Assembly: GCA_041396705.1 (NCBI GenBank)
Contig: JAWKYB010000008.1
Location: forward strand, 186,001-250,000
Direction: 5' to 3'
Length of the DNA: 64,000 nucleotides
Source of the DNA: Alphaproteobacteria bacterium
GTDB lineage: Bacteria > Pseudomonadota > Alphaproteobacteria > CALKHQ01
This document shows positions 37,631 to 46,220 of the stretch, in pieces. Positions within the stretch are counted from its first letter, which is position 1; each line of letters begins with the position of its first letter. The notes below the pieces were generated by a model. The model made no database searches. It was not told the DNA's origin and saw only the letters and a list, made by a program, of their open reading frames with translations. A program made the translations under genes and the position numbers.

Positions 37631-37745
37631 GTCGATCCGCCATGTAGCCGGGTATGTCGTCGCCTGCCCTTCCGTCGCACCCCGATTCAGGCCCGCCGGT
37701 CGATGGCAGCCTAGCGCATTTCGCGGCCGGATGCACGCCGGATGC

Positions 37746-38717
37746 TCAGGAGGCGGTCGGTGCGTTGGCCGGCTGTGCGGCCGGCTGCGTCGCCGGCGGC
37801 GGCGCCAGGCTGCGCTTGCGCGCCCGTTCGATCAGCGCACGGGCCCGCGACCGGCGGCGGATCTCCAGCCGGCCGGACAGGGCGTCCGAAAGCCCCTGCG
37901 CGATCACCGTCTCGCAGTGCTGCGCCAGGTCCTTGCGCGAGCCGAAGGAATCGATCCGCACCGGGTCGTGGAAGATCACGTCCACGCCCAGCCGGCCCAT
38001 GCCGAACATCTGGCCCATGTGCGAGATGATGTCCATGTCGCCGAACCAGGTGAACAGGGGGCGCAGGTGACGGCCCAGCGGCATGCCGTCGAGGCGCGAA
38101 TAGGCGATGGTGACCGGCTGCACCGTCACCGGCGCGCCGTCGACCTCGATCTGGGCGACCGAGAACAGCGCGCTCTTGAACTTCAGCACGCGGTTGCCCT
38201 CGCCGCTGGTGCCCTCGGGGAACAGCACCAGGCTGTCGCCGGCGTTCAGCCGCTCGCTGATCTCCTCCGCATGGCTCTTGGCGTTGGCCGGCCTGCGGTC
38301 GACGAACACAGAGCGCTGCAAGCGGGCGAGCACGCCGAAGATCGGCCAATCCCTGATCTCGGACTTGGCGACGAAGGCGACCGGCAGCAGCGAGCCGAGC
38401 ACGGTGATGTCGAGGTAGGAGGTGTGATTGGCGACGTACAGGGTGGCCTTGCCCTTCTGTGGGCGGCCGTGACGCTGGACCTTGGTGCCCATCGCCCGCA
38501 GGCAGTTGCGGTGGTAGAACACCGGTATCCGCGTCGCCGCCCGCTTCGAGACCAGCAGCGCCGCCGCCTGCACCGGCACCATCGCCAGGTTCCACAGCGC
38601 GTAGACGAAGATGCGCCCGGTCGCGGTCAGCCGCGAGCCATAGCCCTCGGCCGCGTCGTGGTCCCTCAGCGCGGGGCGCTGCGGCGCCGGCCGCGGGTCA
38701 GCGACGGGTGGTTTCAT
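37746..38717 (-). CDS. olsA: Lysophospholipid acyltransferase, OlsA/PlsC type
   Basis: 323 residues. N-terminal membrane segment (about 35-55), PlsC motif NHTSYLD (H-x4-D, about 97-103), FVDRRPA and FPEGTSGEG motifs. Overlaps olsB by 20 nt. Given that partner, it most likely adds the second acyl chain to lyso-ornithine lipid, though a role in phosphatidic acid synthesis is also possible. Pro/Ala-rich tail. Confidence 0.9.
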   Translation of the reverse strand: MKPPVADPRPAPQRPALRDHDAAEGYGSRLTATGRIFVYALWNLAMVPVQAAALLVSKRAATRIPVFYHRNCLRAMGTKVQRHGRPQKGKATLYVANHTSYLDITVLGSLLPVAFVAKSEIRDWPIFGVLARLQRSVFVDRRPANAKSHAEEISERLNAGDSLVLFPEGTSGEGNRVLKFKSALFSVAQIEVDGAPVTVQPVTIAYSRLDGMPLGRHLRPLFTWFGDMDIISHMGQMFGMGRLGVDVIFHDPVRIDSFGSRKDLAQHCETVIAQGLSDALSGRLEIRRRSRARALIERARKRSLAPPPATQPAAQPANAPTAS

Positions 38718-39549
38718 TGCGGCTGCCCGCCACCAGGGTCGCGCCGGTGCCGGCGCGCTCCGCCACGTTGCGCTGGTAGTGCCGGAAGTAGCGGTCGGTG
38801 ACCAGCTCGGTGTTGACCACGATGCACACGTCGGTGGTGTTGAACTGGTGGTCGACCACGGCGCCGTCGCCGACGCAGCCGCCGAGCCGCATATAGCCCT
38901 TGATCAGCGGCGGCAGGTTGGCCCGCGCCCTGCGCTGGTCGACCTCCTCGGCCGGCATGAAATTCATGTCGACCCGGCGCGAAGCCAGCGCCCGCGGCCG
39001 CACCGCCGGCGGCGCCAGGTGATAGTGATAGAGGTACGACAGCACCTCGGCATTCTCCTCCGGCCGCGTACCCGGCAGGCTGGCGCAGCCGAACATCACC
39101 GCCACGTCGTGATGGATGATGTAGGCCGCGATGCCCTGCCACAGCAGCTGCATCGCCGGGCCGCTGCGATATTCGGCGTCGACGCAGCTGCGCCCCAGCT
39201 CGAGGATCTGCTCCGGATAGCGTTGCAGCGGCGTGATGTCGTATTCGTCCGCGCTGTAGAAGCCGCCATGGGCCAGCGCCGTTTCGCGCCGCAGCAGGCG
39301 GTACGAGCCGACGACGCCCTCCGGGCCGTCGCCGCGGTCGGCGTCGACCACCAGCAGATGGTCGCAGATCGAATCGAATGTGTCGAAGTCGCGGCCGTGC
39401 TGCCGCATCGCCTCCGACGGCTGCGCCGCCATCTCCTCGTAGAACACGCGATAGCGCAGGGTCTGCGACGCCTCTATTTCCGCTTCGGTCGCGGCCAGGC
39501 GGACCAACAGGTGGCCGGAGCGGATTCCCTTCCTCAGCTGATCGGACAA
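38698..39549 (-). CDS. olsB: L-ornithine N-alpha-acyltransferase
   Basis: 283 residues from TTG. GNAT-related hemolysin-type acyltransferase, first step of ornithine lipid synthesis (ornithine plus 3-hydroxyacyl-ACP). LRYRVFYEEM near the N-terminus, ELGRSCVDAEYRSG core, and IKGYMRLGGCVGDGAVVD in the C-terminal part. Ornithine lipids stabilise outer membranes and replace phospholipids at low phosphate. Confidence 0.92.
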   Translation of the reverse strand: MSDQLRKGIRSGHLLVRLAATEAEIEASQTLRYRVFYEEMAAQPSEAMRQHGRDFDTFDSICDHLLVVDADRGDGPEGVVGSYRLLRRETALAHGGFYSADEYDITPLQRYPEQILELGRSCVDAEYRSGPAMQLLWQGIAAYIIHHDVAVMFGCASLPGTRPEENAEVLSYLYHYHLAPPAVRPRALASRRVDMNFMPAEEVDQRRARANLPPLIKGYMRLGGCVGDGAVVDHQFNTTDVCIVVNTELVTDRYFRHYQRNVAERAGTGATLVAGSRNETTRR

Positions 39550-39624
39550 TGGCTGTGCTTCTCGTTGACCGGCGCGCGCTTCAGGGCCGGCATGCGCCGC
39601 GCGGCGCGGGGACCACCACCGGGA

Positions 39625-40050
39625 CTAGCTGCCGCTGCGGCGGCGCTTGCTGCGCACACCGAACAGCTCGAGCCTGTGATCGACCAGTTCATAACCAAGC
39701 TTGTCGGCGATCTTGCGCTGCAGAGTTTCGATGGTTTCGTCGCGGAATTCAATCACCTCGCCGGATTCGACATCGATCAGGTGGTCGTGGTGGTCGTCGC
39801 TGGCCTCTTCATAGCGCGAACGGCCGTCGCCGAAATCGTGCTTGTCCAGCAGGTTCGCCTCCTCGAACAGCCGCACGGTCCGGTAGACGGTGGCCATGCT
39901 GATCCGCGGGTCGATCGCGGTCGCCCGCTGATGGACCATCGCCACATCGGGGTGGTCCTCGGATTCCGAGAGCACGCGGGCGATCACCCGGCGTTGCTCC
40001 GTCATCTTCAGCCCCTTGGCGGCGGCCAGCCGCTCGATCCGATCACTCAT
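39625..40050 (-). CDS. fur: Fur-family metalloregulator
   Basis: 141 residues. Winged helix (about 15-80, MATVYRTVRLFEE as recognition region) and dimer domain. Metal ligands His33, Glu81, His87, His88, His90. The structural CxxC zinc pairs of many Fur proteins are absent, as in alphaproteobacterial Fur/Mur. It may respond to Fe2+ or Mn2+; Irr is less likely because the haem motif is missing. Has its own promoter. Confidence 0.9.
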   Translation of the reverse strand: MSDRIERLAAAKGLKMTEQRRVIARVLSESEDHPDVAMVHQRATAIDPRISMATVYRTVRLFEEANLLDKHDFGDGRSRYEEASDDHHDHLIDVESGEVIEFRDETIETLQRKIADKLGYELVDHRLELFGVRSKRRRSGS

Positions 40051-40082
40051 CCCACCTCGCCCGACCAGCGACGCCTGGTGGC

Positions 40083-40112
40083 AATATAGTCACTGTGATC
40101 GTCGGGGACCAA
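40083..40112 (-). promoter_or_regulatory. Putative promoter of fur
   Basis: TTGGTC, 18-nt spacer, TATATT on the minus strand, leaving a leader of about 26 nt. The rest of the 243-nt fur-mucR gap shows nothing else clear. Confidence 0.45.
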
Positions 40113-40293
40113 CGCGAACGTCGTTGCGGCCGCTTCGAGCCGAAACGTTTTTCGCCGGCCGCCGCATCGCGCGGCGCATCGCAGCGCCGGCGCGCGTCGA
40201 ACCGTGCGGGTCGCTGGTCGGCGGGCGCGGGATTGCGGGGCGGTCGCGCCGGCCCGCGTGCCGCGCGCCCCGGACGCAGGCGGCAGCGGTCGG

Positions 40294-40704
40294 TCAGCGC
40301 CGGCGCTGGCGGCTGCCCAGCCCGATCTGCTTGGCCAGCTGGCTGCGCTGCTTGGCATAGTTCGGCGCGACCATCGGATAGTCGGCCGGCAGGCCCCAGC
40401 GCTCGCGATATTCCTCCGGGGTCATGTTGTAGGCGGTCTTCAGGTGCCGCTTCAGCATCTTCAGCTTCTTGCCGTCGTCGAGGCAGATGATGTAGTCGGG
40501 CGTCACCGACTTGCGGATCGGAACCGCCGGCTCCAGCTTCGGCTGGCTCTCGTCTTGCGTGTCCGTCATCGATGCCAGGGTGGCATGCACGTCCTTCAGC
40601 AGCTGCGGCAGGTCCGCCGCCGGCAGGCTATTGTGGGAAACATGCGCCGCCACAATCGAAGAGGTCAGCTTCAACAGCTCCGCCTGGTTGGTCTTCTCGC
40701 TCAT
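40294..40704 (-). CDS. mucR: MucR/Ros-family regulator with an incomplete zinc finger
   Basis: 136 residues. Helical N-terminal oligomerisation region, then the MucR core (PDYIICLDDGKKLKMLKRHLK, MTPEEYRERWGLPADYPMVAPNYA). One Cys and one His remain; the second Cys position is Asp and the second His position is Ala. These nucleoid-associated regulators control exopolysaccharide, motility and cell cycle genes and some act without zinc. AGAAGG before ATG 40704 decides the start. Confidence 0.93.
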   Translation of the reverse strand: MSEKTNQAELLKLTSSIVAAHVSHNSLPAADLPQLLKDVHATLASMTDTQDESQPKLEPAVPIRKSVTPDYIICLDDGKKLKMLKRHLKTAYNMTPEEYRERWGLPADYPMVAPNYAKQRSQLAKQIGLGSRQRRR

Positions 40705-40815
40705 TTGGCGCCCTTCTGTCAGATCGTTTTCATCTTTGAAACCGACCATCGGTGTGCTGACTGAACTGGCCATCGTCGGCAATGCCGTCTGGTCTGCGGT
40801 CGAATTGCGCTTTCA

Positions 40816-40842
40816 GGTATAGCACTACCACATCCGTTTCAA
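40816..40842 (-). promoter_or_regulatory. Putative promoter of mucR
   Basis: TTGAAA, 15-nt spacer, TATACC on the minus strand in a relatively AT-rich 260-nt gap, giving a leader of about 105 nt. Spacer is short, so moderate support only. Confidence 0.35.
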
Positions 40843-40964
40843 GTGTTTTTGCTTTGCCCAAGCAATCCAGCTAGCCGGCCAAGCACCAATCAATACATGG
40901 GTCGGTTGGCTCAAACGCCACTGGTCTAGACCTGCCCCGCAAGAAACCGCGAAAAATCGTGATT

Positions 40965-42095
40965 TCACTTGGCGAGTATATCACCGGCCGGTGACATATC
41001 ACGCCGCAGCACCAGCGCATCGACCCGCTGGCCTTGGCCGCGCGCGTAATAGGCCGGCCGCCGCGCCTGGGCCGCGAAACCCTCGGACTCATATAGGGCG
41101 ATCGCCGGCGGGTTGTCCGCTGCAACCTCCAGCCAGATCGTGCCGGCGTCCGCCGCGGCCAGGGCGCGGCGCAGCAGGGCGCGGGCCAACCCGCGCCGGC
41201 GCAGCGCCGGCACCACCGCCAGCAGCAGGATTTCGGATTCGCCAGCGACGGATCGCCACAGGACGAAGCCGGCCGGCGCATCGCCGTCGACGACGATCAG
41301 CCCGTCGGTCCGTCCGACGCTCAGCAGCGTGGCGAAATCGACCCCCGACCACGGCGTCTCGTCGGGCCGGGCGGCGGCGCGATGCAGGGCGGCCAGGCAG
41401 TCGGCCGCGGCCGGCGTGGCGGTCGCGAATGCGGGCCCGCTGCCTGCCGGCAGCGTCACCGCCGGCGGCGCGACATAGAGCGGGGCCAGCGGCACGGCGC
41501 CGCCGCCGGCATCGGCGACCACGGCCATCGCAGCCGGGTCGGGCACCGCACTTAACGTTCGTGCGACGGCGCAGCCGGCGGTGGCCAGGGCGGCGGCGGC
41601 CGGCGCCGCGGCATCGCCGACCACCACCAGCGGCGGCAGGTCCGGCGGCAGCACCCCGGCCAACGCGGCCGGCGCCGCATGCACCGGCGCCGTCGCGGCG
41701 CGGCCGGCCGCGTCGAACAGCTGGGCGAACACCGGCTCGCGTCGGCTGTCGACCGCGGCCAGCACCGGGCCGGCCGGCCGCTCGGCCAGGCCGAGCAGCA
41801 GTGCCTCGAACGTGGTCAGGCCGACCGGCCGCGCCCCGCTGGCGCGCGCCAGGCCCTCCGCCGTCGCCAGCCCGACGCGGATGCCGGTGAATCCGCCGGG
41901 GCCGCGCGTCACCACCACGCGCTCGAGCTGCGGTGCGGCTACCCCCGCCCGCGCCAGCACGGCCGCGATCATCGGCGTCAGCAGTGCGGCATGGCCGTGC
42001 TTCGCCGCGGCGCGCTCGTGCGCCGCAATCTCGCCGCCGACCGCCAGCGCCACCGCGCATTGCGCCCCCGTCGTGTCAAACGCTAGTGTCGGCAC
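40965..42095 (-). CDS. tsaB: TsaB-RimI fusion: t6A synthesis subunit plus ribosomal-protein acetyltransferase
   Basis: 376 residues from GTG. Residues 1-215 are TsaB (AFDTTGAQCAVAL start, RGPGGFTGIRVGLATAEGLA core, PLYVAPP end), the scaffold of the TsaBDE complex that makes t6A37 in tRNA. Residues about 222-376 are a GNAT domain with the acetyl-CoA loop RRRGLARALL and NPPAIALYESEGF, as in RimI, which acetylates ribosomal protein S18. The two are adjacent genes in many bacteria; here they share one frame without a stop. Confidence 0.93.
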   Translation of the reverse strand: MPTLAFDTTGAQCAVALAVGGEIAAHERAAAKHGHAALLTPMIAAVLARAGVAAPQLERVVVTRGPGGFTGIRVGLATAEGLARASGARPVGLTTFEALLLGLAERPAGPVLAAVDSRREPVFAQLFDAAGRAATAPVHAAPAALAGVLPPDLPPLVVVGDAAAPAAAALATAGCAVARTLSAVPDPAAMAVVADAGGGAVPLAPLYVAPPAVTLPAGSGPAFATATPAAADCLAALHRAAARPDETPWSGVDFATLLSVGRTDGLIVVDGDAPAGFVLWRSVAGESEILLLAVVPALRRRGLARALLRRALAAADAGTIWLEVAADNPPAIALYESEGFAAQARRPAYYARGQGQRVDALVLRRDMSPAGDILAK

Positions 42096-42151
42096 ATGCT
42101 CGCCCCGAACCGTCCTTTTCCCGCCGGCCGCCGGCGCTGCGCCGACGGGCC

Positions 42152-42712
42152 ATGCTGACCGCCGTCGAAGCCGGCGACGGCGTCGCCGTCGACCTGCGCT
42201 ATGCGACGCGCGACAACGTCCTCGGCCGACCGCTTTACCGCCGCGCCGCCTGCCTGCTCAACCCCGAAGCCGCGCAGGCGCTGGCCCGCGCGGCCGAGAT
42301 CGTACGGCCGCTCGGCCTGCGGCTGCGGATCTACGATGCGTTCCGGCCGATCGAGGCCCAGCTCGCCCTGCTGCGCCGCTTCCCCGGCTCGCCCTACGTT
42401 TCCGACCCGCGCACGGGCAGCGCGCCGCATTGCCGCGGCGCCGCCGTCGACCTCGGCCTCGACGACGCGGCCGGCGCGCCGCTGAACATGGGCACGCCGT
42501 TCGACGATTTCACCCCCGCCGCGCACCACGGCACCACGGCGGTGTCGCCCGAGGCCCAGCGCAACCGGGCCATCCTGCTGGGCGTGATGACCGCCGCGGG
42601 CTGGGACTTCTACCGGCGGGAATGGTGGCACTATCAATTGTTCCAGCCCCGCCGCTTCCCGCTGCTGTCGGACAGCGTGCTGCCGGAACCCATGATCGCG
42701 GAGGATTTGTAG
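42152..42712 (+). CDS. D-alanyl-D-alanine dipeptidase, VanX/DdpX family
   Basis: 186 residues. Zinc ligands by family comparison are His93, Asp100 and His160; Glu157 in EWWHY is the catalytic base; Arg65 in YDAFRP stabilises the transition state. No signal peptide is visible from ATG 42152, so it is either cytoplasmic as in VanX/DdpX, recycling D-Ala-D-Ala, or starts further upstream. The next gene begins directly after its stop, forming a cell-wall operon. Confidence 0.88.
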   Translation: MLTAVEAGDGVAVDLRYATRDNVLGRPLYRRAACLLNPEAAQALARAAEIVRPLGLRLRIYDAFRPIEAQLALLRRFPGSPYVSDPRTGSAPHCRGAAVDLGLDDAAGAPLNMGTPFDDFTPAAHHGTTAVSPEAQRNRAILLGVMTAAGWDFYRREWWHYQLFQPRRFPLLSDSVLPEPMIAEDL

Positions 42713-43732
42713 ATGAACCGGCTTTGCTGGCTGGCGGTGGCGATGGTGCTTGCGCTGGCCGGCCCGGCGCGGGCCGACGACGGCTGGGTCATCCTGACCT
42801 ACCACCGCTTCGGCCAGGACCAGTATCCGACCACCAGCGTGCGCCTGGACCAGTTCGACCGGCAGCTGGCCGCCATCCGCGACGGCGGCTATACCGTGCT
42901 GCCGCTGCCCGAGCTGGTCGCCGCGCTCAACGCCGGCGCGCCGCTGCCACCGCGCGCCGTGGCGATCACCGTCGACGACGCCTACACGTCGCTGTATCGC
43001 GAGGGCTGGCCGCGGCTGCGCGCCCATGGCTTTCCCTTCACGCTGTTCGTGTCGACCGATGCGGCGGACGACGGCGCCGGCGACCTGATGAGCTGGGACC
43101 AGATCCGTGAGGTGGCGGCCGACCCGCTGGTCACCATCGGCCACCACGCGGCGGCGCACGCGCACATGGCCGACCTCGACCTTGCCGCCGCGGCCGCGGA
43201 TCTCGACCGGGCCGACGCTCGATTCGCGGCGGAGCTGGGCCACGTCCCGGCGCTGTTCGCCTATCCCTATGGCGAATACGGCGCGGCGCTGCGCGACCTG
43301 GTCGCCGGCCGCGGCTTCGCCGCCGCCTTCGGCCAGCAGTCCGGCGTCGTCGACCGCTGGGCCGACCGCTACGGGCTGCCGCGCTTTCCCATCAACGCCA
43401 ATACCGCCTTCGACGCCTTCCGGCTGCGGCTCGGCGCGATGCCGCTGCCGGCGACCGAGAGCGAGCCCGCCGACCTGCTGGTCGGCGACGGCAACAATCC
43501 GCCCGCGGTGTCGTTCCGGCTGGTCCAGCCGGACGACGCCGGCGGCCCGCTGCGAATCGATGCGATGACCTGCTATTTCGACGGCAGCCCGGTCGCGTTC
43601 AGCCGCGACGGCGATCGCATCGCGATCGGCCTGCCGCGCGCCCTCGGCCAAGGCCGCAGCCGCCTGAACTGCACCATGCCGGCCGCCGACGGACGCTGGC
43701 GCTGGCACGGCATCCAGTTCTACCGGCCCTGA
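42713..43732 (+). CDS. Secreted polysaccharide deacetylase
   Basis: 339 residues. Signal peptide 1-21 (cleavage after ARA), then an NodB-type domain: ILTYHRF, metal-site ITVDDAYTS (Asp-Asp about 85-86), and GHHAAAHAHM histidines (about 143-151). The C-terminal third is beta-rich and unassigned. It starts with no gap after the VanX-like gene, so both probably process peptidoglycan or a related envelope glycan. Confidence 0.88.
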   Translation: MNRLCWLAVAMVLALAGPARADDGWVILTYHRFGQDQYPTTSVRLDQFDRQLAAIRDGGYTVLPLPELVAALNAGAPLPPRAVAITVDDAYTSLYREGWPRLRAHGFPFTLFVSTDAADDGAGDLMSWDQIREVAADPLVTIGHHAAAHAHMADLDLAAAAADLDRADARFAAELGHVPALFAYPYGEYGAALRDLVAGRGFAAAFGQQSGVVDRWADRYGLPRFPINANTAFDAFRLRLGAMPLPATESEPADLLVGDGNNPPAVSFRLVQPDDAGGPLRIDAMTCYFDGSPVAFSRDGDRIAIGLPRALGQGRSRLNCTMPAADGRWRWHGIQFYRP

Positions 43733-43739
43733 ACGACAG

Positions 43740-43765
43740 CGGCGCCGACGCGAGGGTCGGCGCCG
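43740..43765. terminator. Hairpin between convergent genes
   Basis: CGGCGCCGAC and GTCGGCGCCG form a perfect 10-bp stem with a 6-nt loop between the deacetylase and Bax-like genes. No clear T tract, but its position between two converging stops suggests a shared terminator. Confidence 0.5.
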
Positions 43766-43787
43766 CCATGTTCTGCGACACCGTCGG

Positions 43788-44888
43788 TCAGAAGCGCGCC
43801 GGCTGCACGTGGATCGGCGTGCCGGGGGCCAGGATGGCGGTGTCGAAATCGCCCAGCGCGTTGGCGTCGATCGTCTGGCGCAGGTTGCGCATGTAGGCCT
43901 GCGGCCGCTCCGAATAGCGCGTCAGGGTCGAGACCAGCGCGCGGCCGTCCAGCGCCTCGCCGTTGGCGCGCATGCGTGCCCGCTCGGCCCGGAACTCGCC
44001 ATAGGCCGAATGGACGTTCAGGTTCAGCGCATAGGCCGCAACCGACTGCAGCAGGCTGTCGAACGATCGGATGCGGTGGCTGTCGCCGGCGTTGCGCTGC
44101 ATCGGAATGATGCCGTTGTCGCCCCAGGTGTACTGGCCGAACATCGCGTTGCCTTCCTGGGCGAAGCGCGAGCGGCCCCAGCCGCTCTCCTCCACCGCCT
44201 GGGCCATCGCCAGCGACGGCGGCACGACGTCGACCCGGGTCAGCAGCGTGTCGAGGTCGTCCAGCGTCAGCGCCACGGCCGAGCCCTCCTCCGCCGCCTC
44301 CGGCGGCAGCACCCGGTACAGCACCGCCAGGTCGACCAGCCAGTCGATCTCGCCCGCCGACGGGATGTCGCCCGCCGCCAGCCGGTCGCGCAGGTCGCTA
44401 AGGATGGCGCGGTCGGCGGTGATCGCCTCGTTCACCCGCAGGATCAGCGGCAGGAAGGTGCGGAAGAACAGCCCCTTGCGCTCCGCCACCGACGAAACGT
44501 CGGCCCAGCCCTCCGGGAAGGCCGACAGGTACAGCCGCGGCACCGCGACGCCGCCGTTGCGGACCTGGTCGAGGTCGTAGCCCATGATGGTATGCAGCTG
44601 GCCGACCTCGTTGGTGTCGCTGACCATCACCATCGCCGCGGTGCTCGACGCGAACGGCCAGCCGAACACGTCGGCGGTGGCGGCATGCGGCGACAGGTCC
44701 GCGACCGCGGTCAGGTCGGCCGTCACGCCGCGGTCGACGGTCGGCAGTTCGTAGGCCAGTGCCGGTGCGGCGAGCGGGCCGGCGTTCAGAAGGACGGCGG
44801 AAAGTCCCGCCGCGAGAGTCACAGCAACAGCCGTCGTGGGACGGCGATGCCGTCCACGCAAGTCTTCAGTTCTCATCGTTTTCAACAT
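43788..44888 (-). CDS. Bax-like glucosaminidase
   Basis: 366 residues. Signal/anchor segment about 18-45 with cleavage near ALA, a low-similarity middle region, and a glucosaminidase domain (about 225-350) with the catalytic Glu in AQAVEESGWGRSRFAQ and FGQYTWG. It resembles E. coli Bax and FlgJ-type peptidoglycan hydrolases. The long N-terminal insertion (about 60-220) looks helical. Confidence 0.85.
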   Translation of the reverse strand: MLKTMRTEDLRGRHRRPTTAVAVTLAAGLSAVLLNAGPLAAPALAYELPTVDRGVTADLTAVADLSPHAATADVFGWPFASSTAAMVMVSDTNEVGQLHTIMGYDLDQVRNGGVAVPRLYLSAFPEGWADVSSVAERKGLFFRTFLPLILRVNEAITADRAILSDLRDRLAAGDIPSAGEIDWLVDLAVLYRVLPPEAAEEGSAVALTLDDLDTLLTRVDVVPPSLAMAQAVEESGWGRSRFAQEGNAMFGQYTWGDNGIIPMQRNAGDSHRIRSFDSLLQSVAAYALNLNVHSAYGEFRAERARMRANGEALDGRALVSTLTRYSERPQAYMRNLRQTIDANALGDFDTAILAPGTPIHVQPARF

Positions 44889-44951
44889 CGGGCCGGAAGA
44901 CCCGACGCCCCCCGTTTGCAGCGCCTGACAGCGGCCAGCAATCGCGGCCGG

Positions 44952-45509
44952 CTAGTTCAGGGCCCTCACTTCAACCACTTCCGGTACGTAGTGTCTGAGT
45001 AGCTGTTCGATCCCCATCTTGAGCGTGGCGGTCGAGCTCGGACAGCCCGCGCACGCGCCCTGCATGTGCAGATAGACCACTCCCTTGTCGAAGCCCTGGA
45101 ACACGATGTCGCCGCCGTCGCGGGCGACGGCCGGGCGGACCCGGGTTTCCAGCAGCTCCTTGATCTGGATCACGATCTCGGCGTCGTCCTCGTCGTAGGA
45201 CTCCGCCGCCCCCCCGTCCTGCGCCCCGACCATCGCCGGGTCGCCGGATTGGTAGTGATCCATGATGGCGCCGAGCACGGCCGGCTTGAGGCCGTGCCAA
45301 TCGGTTGTCGGTGCCTTGGTGACCGAGACGAAATCGGGCGCGAGGAACACCTCGCTGACACCGGCGACGGCAAGAAGGCGTGCCGCCAGCGGCGACCGGT
45401 CCGCGCCGGTTTCGGCCGTGAAGGTGGCCGTACCGGCCCCCGTCACCGCCCGTCCCGGCAGGAACTTCAACACCTCAGGATTCGGTGTCGCCTCGGTCTG
45501 GATGAACAT
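44952..45509 (-). CDS. nfuA: NifU-type Fe-S scaffold/carrier NfuA
   Basis: 185 residues. N-terminal Nfu domain (MFIQTEATPNPEVLKFLPG) and C-terminal NifU domain with the cluster-binding CAGC motif (about 150-153) in GACAGCPSS. Carries 4Fe-4S clusters to apo-enzymes; MiaB and MutY encoded in this window are Fe-S clients. ATG 45509 preferred over GTG 45512. Confidence 0.94.
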   Translation of the reverse strand: MFIQTEATPNPEVLKFLPGRAVTGAGTATFTAETGADRSPLAARLLAVAGVSEVFLAPDFVSVTKAPTTDWHGLKPAVLGAIMDHYQSGDPAMVGAQDGGAAESYDEDDAEIVIQIKELLETRVRPAVARDGGDIVFQGFDKGVVYLHMQGACAGCPSSTATLKMGIEQLLRHYVPEVVEVRALN

Positions 45510-45664
45510 CACATACGCTCCATCGGACCGGGGAATGGCCCGAATGGAGCCGAAGAGTCAACAAGAGCTTAACGGGCCCGGGATCGGCCGTTCGGCCGCC
45601 CGCGTGATGTTCGCGTTCTATTGCGCTGAAAGAGCAATGGAATAGTCGGTCAGTTACAATGCGT

Positions 45665-46192
45665 TCATGTCAACGCATCGATCTGCTCGTCAGACAGCCC
45701 GCCCGGGACCACCGTTATCGGCACGCGCAATTTGCCAGAGACCTTGCCGACCAGATAGCTGACCAGCGGGCCGGGGCCCTTGCCGCCCGTATTGGCGCCC
45801 AGCACCAGCACGGAAATCTGCGGCTCCTCGTCGAGCAGGGCCAGCAGCTCGTCGCGCGGCCGGCCCTCGCGGATGTGCAGGATCGGCATCTTGCCGCTGA
45901 TCTCCTTGCACATCGCGGCGTGGCGATGCAGCACCTGCTCCGCCTGCTGGCGCGCCTCCTCGCGGATCAGCTCGCCCACTGCCATCCAGTGCTCGAACTC
46001 GCCGCGCTCGACCACGAACAGCAGCGCGACCCGGCCGCCGGTGTGCTTGGCCCGCCGCGCGGCGAACCGCAGGGCGGCGCCGAACTCCGGCGATTCGTCG
46101 ACGACGACGAGGAAGATGCGCTCGCCGGCCGCGTCGGCCGACGGCGCGGCGTCGCTGGGCGATTCGGGGGTCGGTGCGGGCGTGTCGTTCAT
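45665..46192 (-). CDS. Universal stress protein (UspA family)
   Basis: 175 residues. A disordered Pro/Ser N-terminus (1-22) precedes the Usp fold with LVVVDESPEFGAALRFAARRA and the C-terminal LVLGANTGGKGPGPLVSYLVGK, close to the ATP-binding G-x2-G-x9-G pattern. Lies 28 nt after the TIGR02186 gene on the same strand. Confidence 0.88.
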   Translation of the reverse strand: MNDTPAPTPESPSDAAPSADAAGERIFLVVVDESPEFGAALRFAARRAKHTGGRVALLFVVERGEFEHWMAVGELIREEARQQAEQVLHRHAAMCKEISGKMPILHIREGRPRDELLALLDEEPQISVLVLGANTGGKGPGPLVSYLVGKVSGKLRVPITVVPGGLSDEQIDALT

Positions 46193-46220
46193 CGGGCCAT
46201 TGCATCCGGCGGGCGGGCGC

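Noticed and set aside
40979..40996. Perfect palindrome TCACCGGCCGGTGA
   Set aside because: Lies inside the last codons of tsaB-rimI, so it is probably codon-driven; no second copy was noticed.
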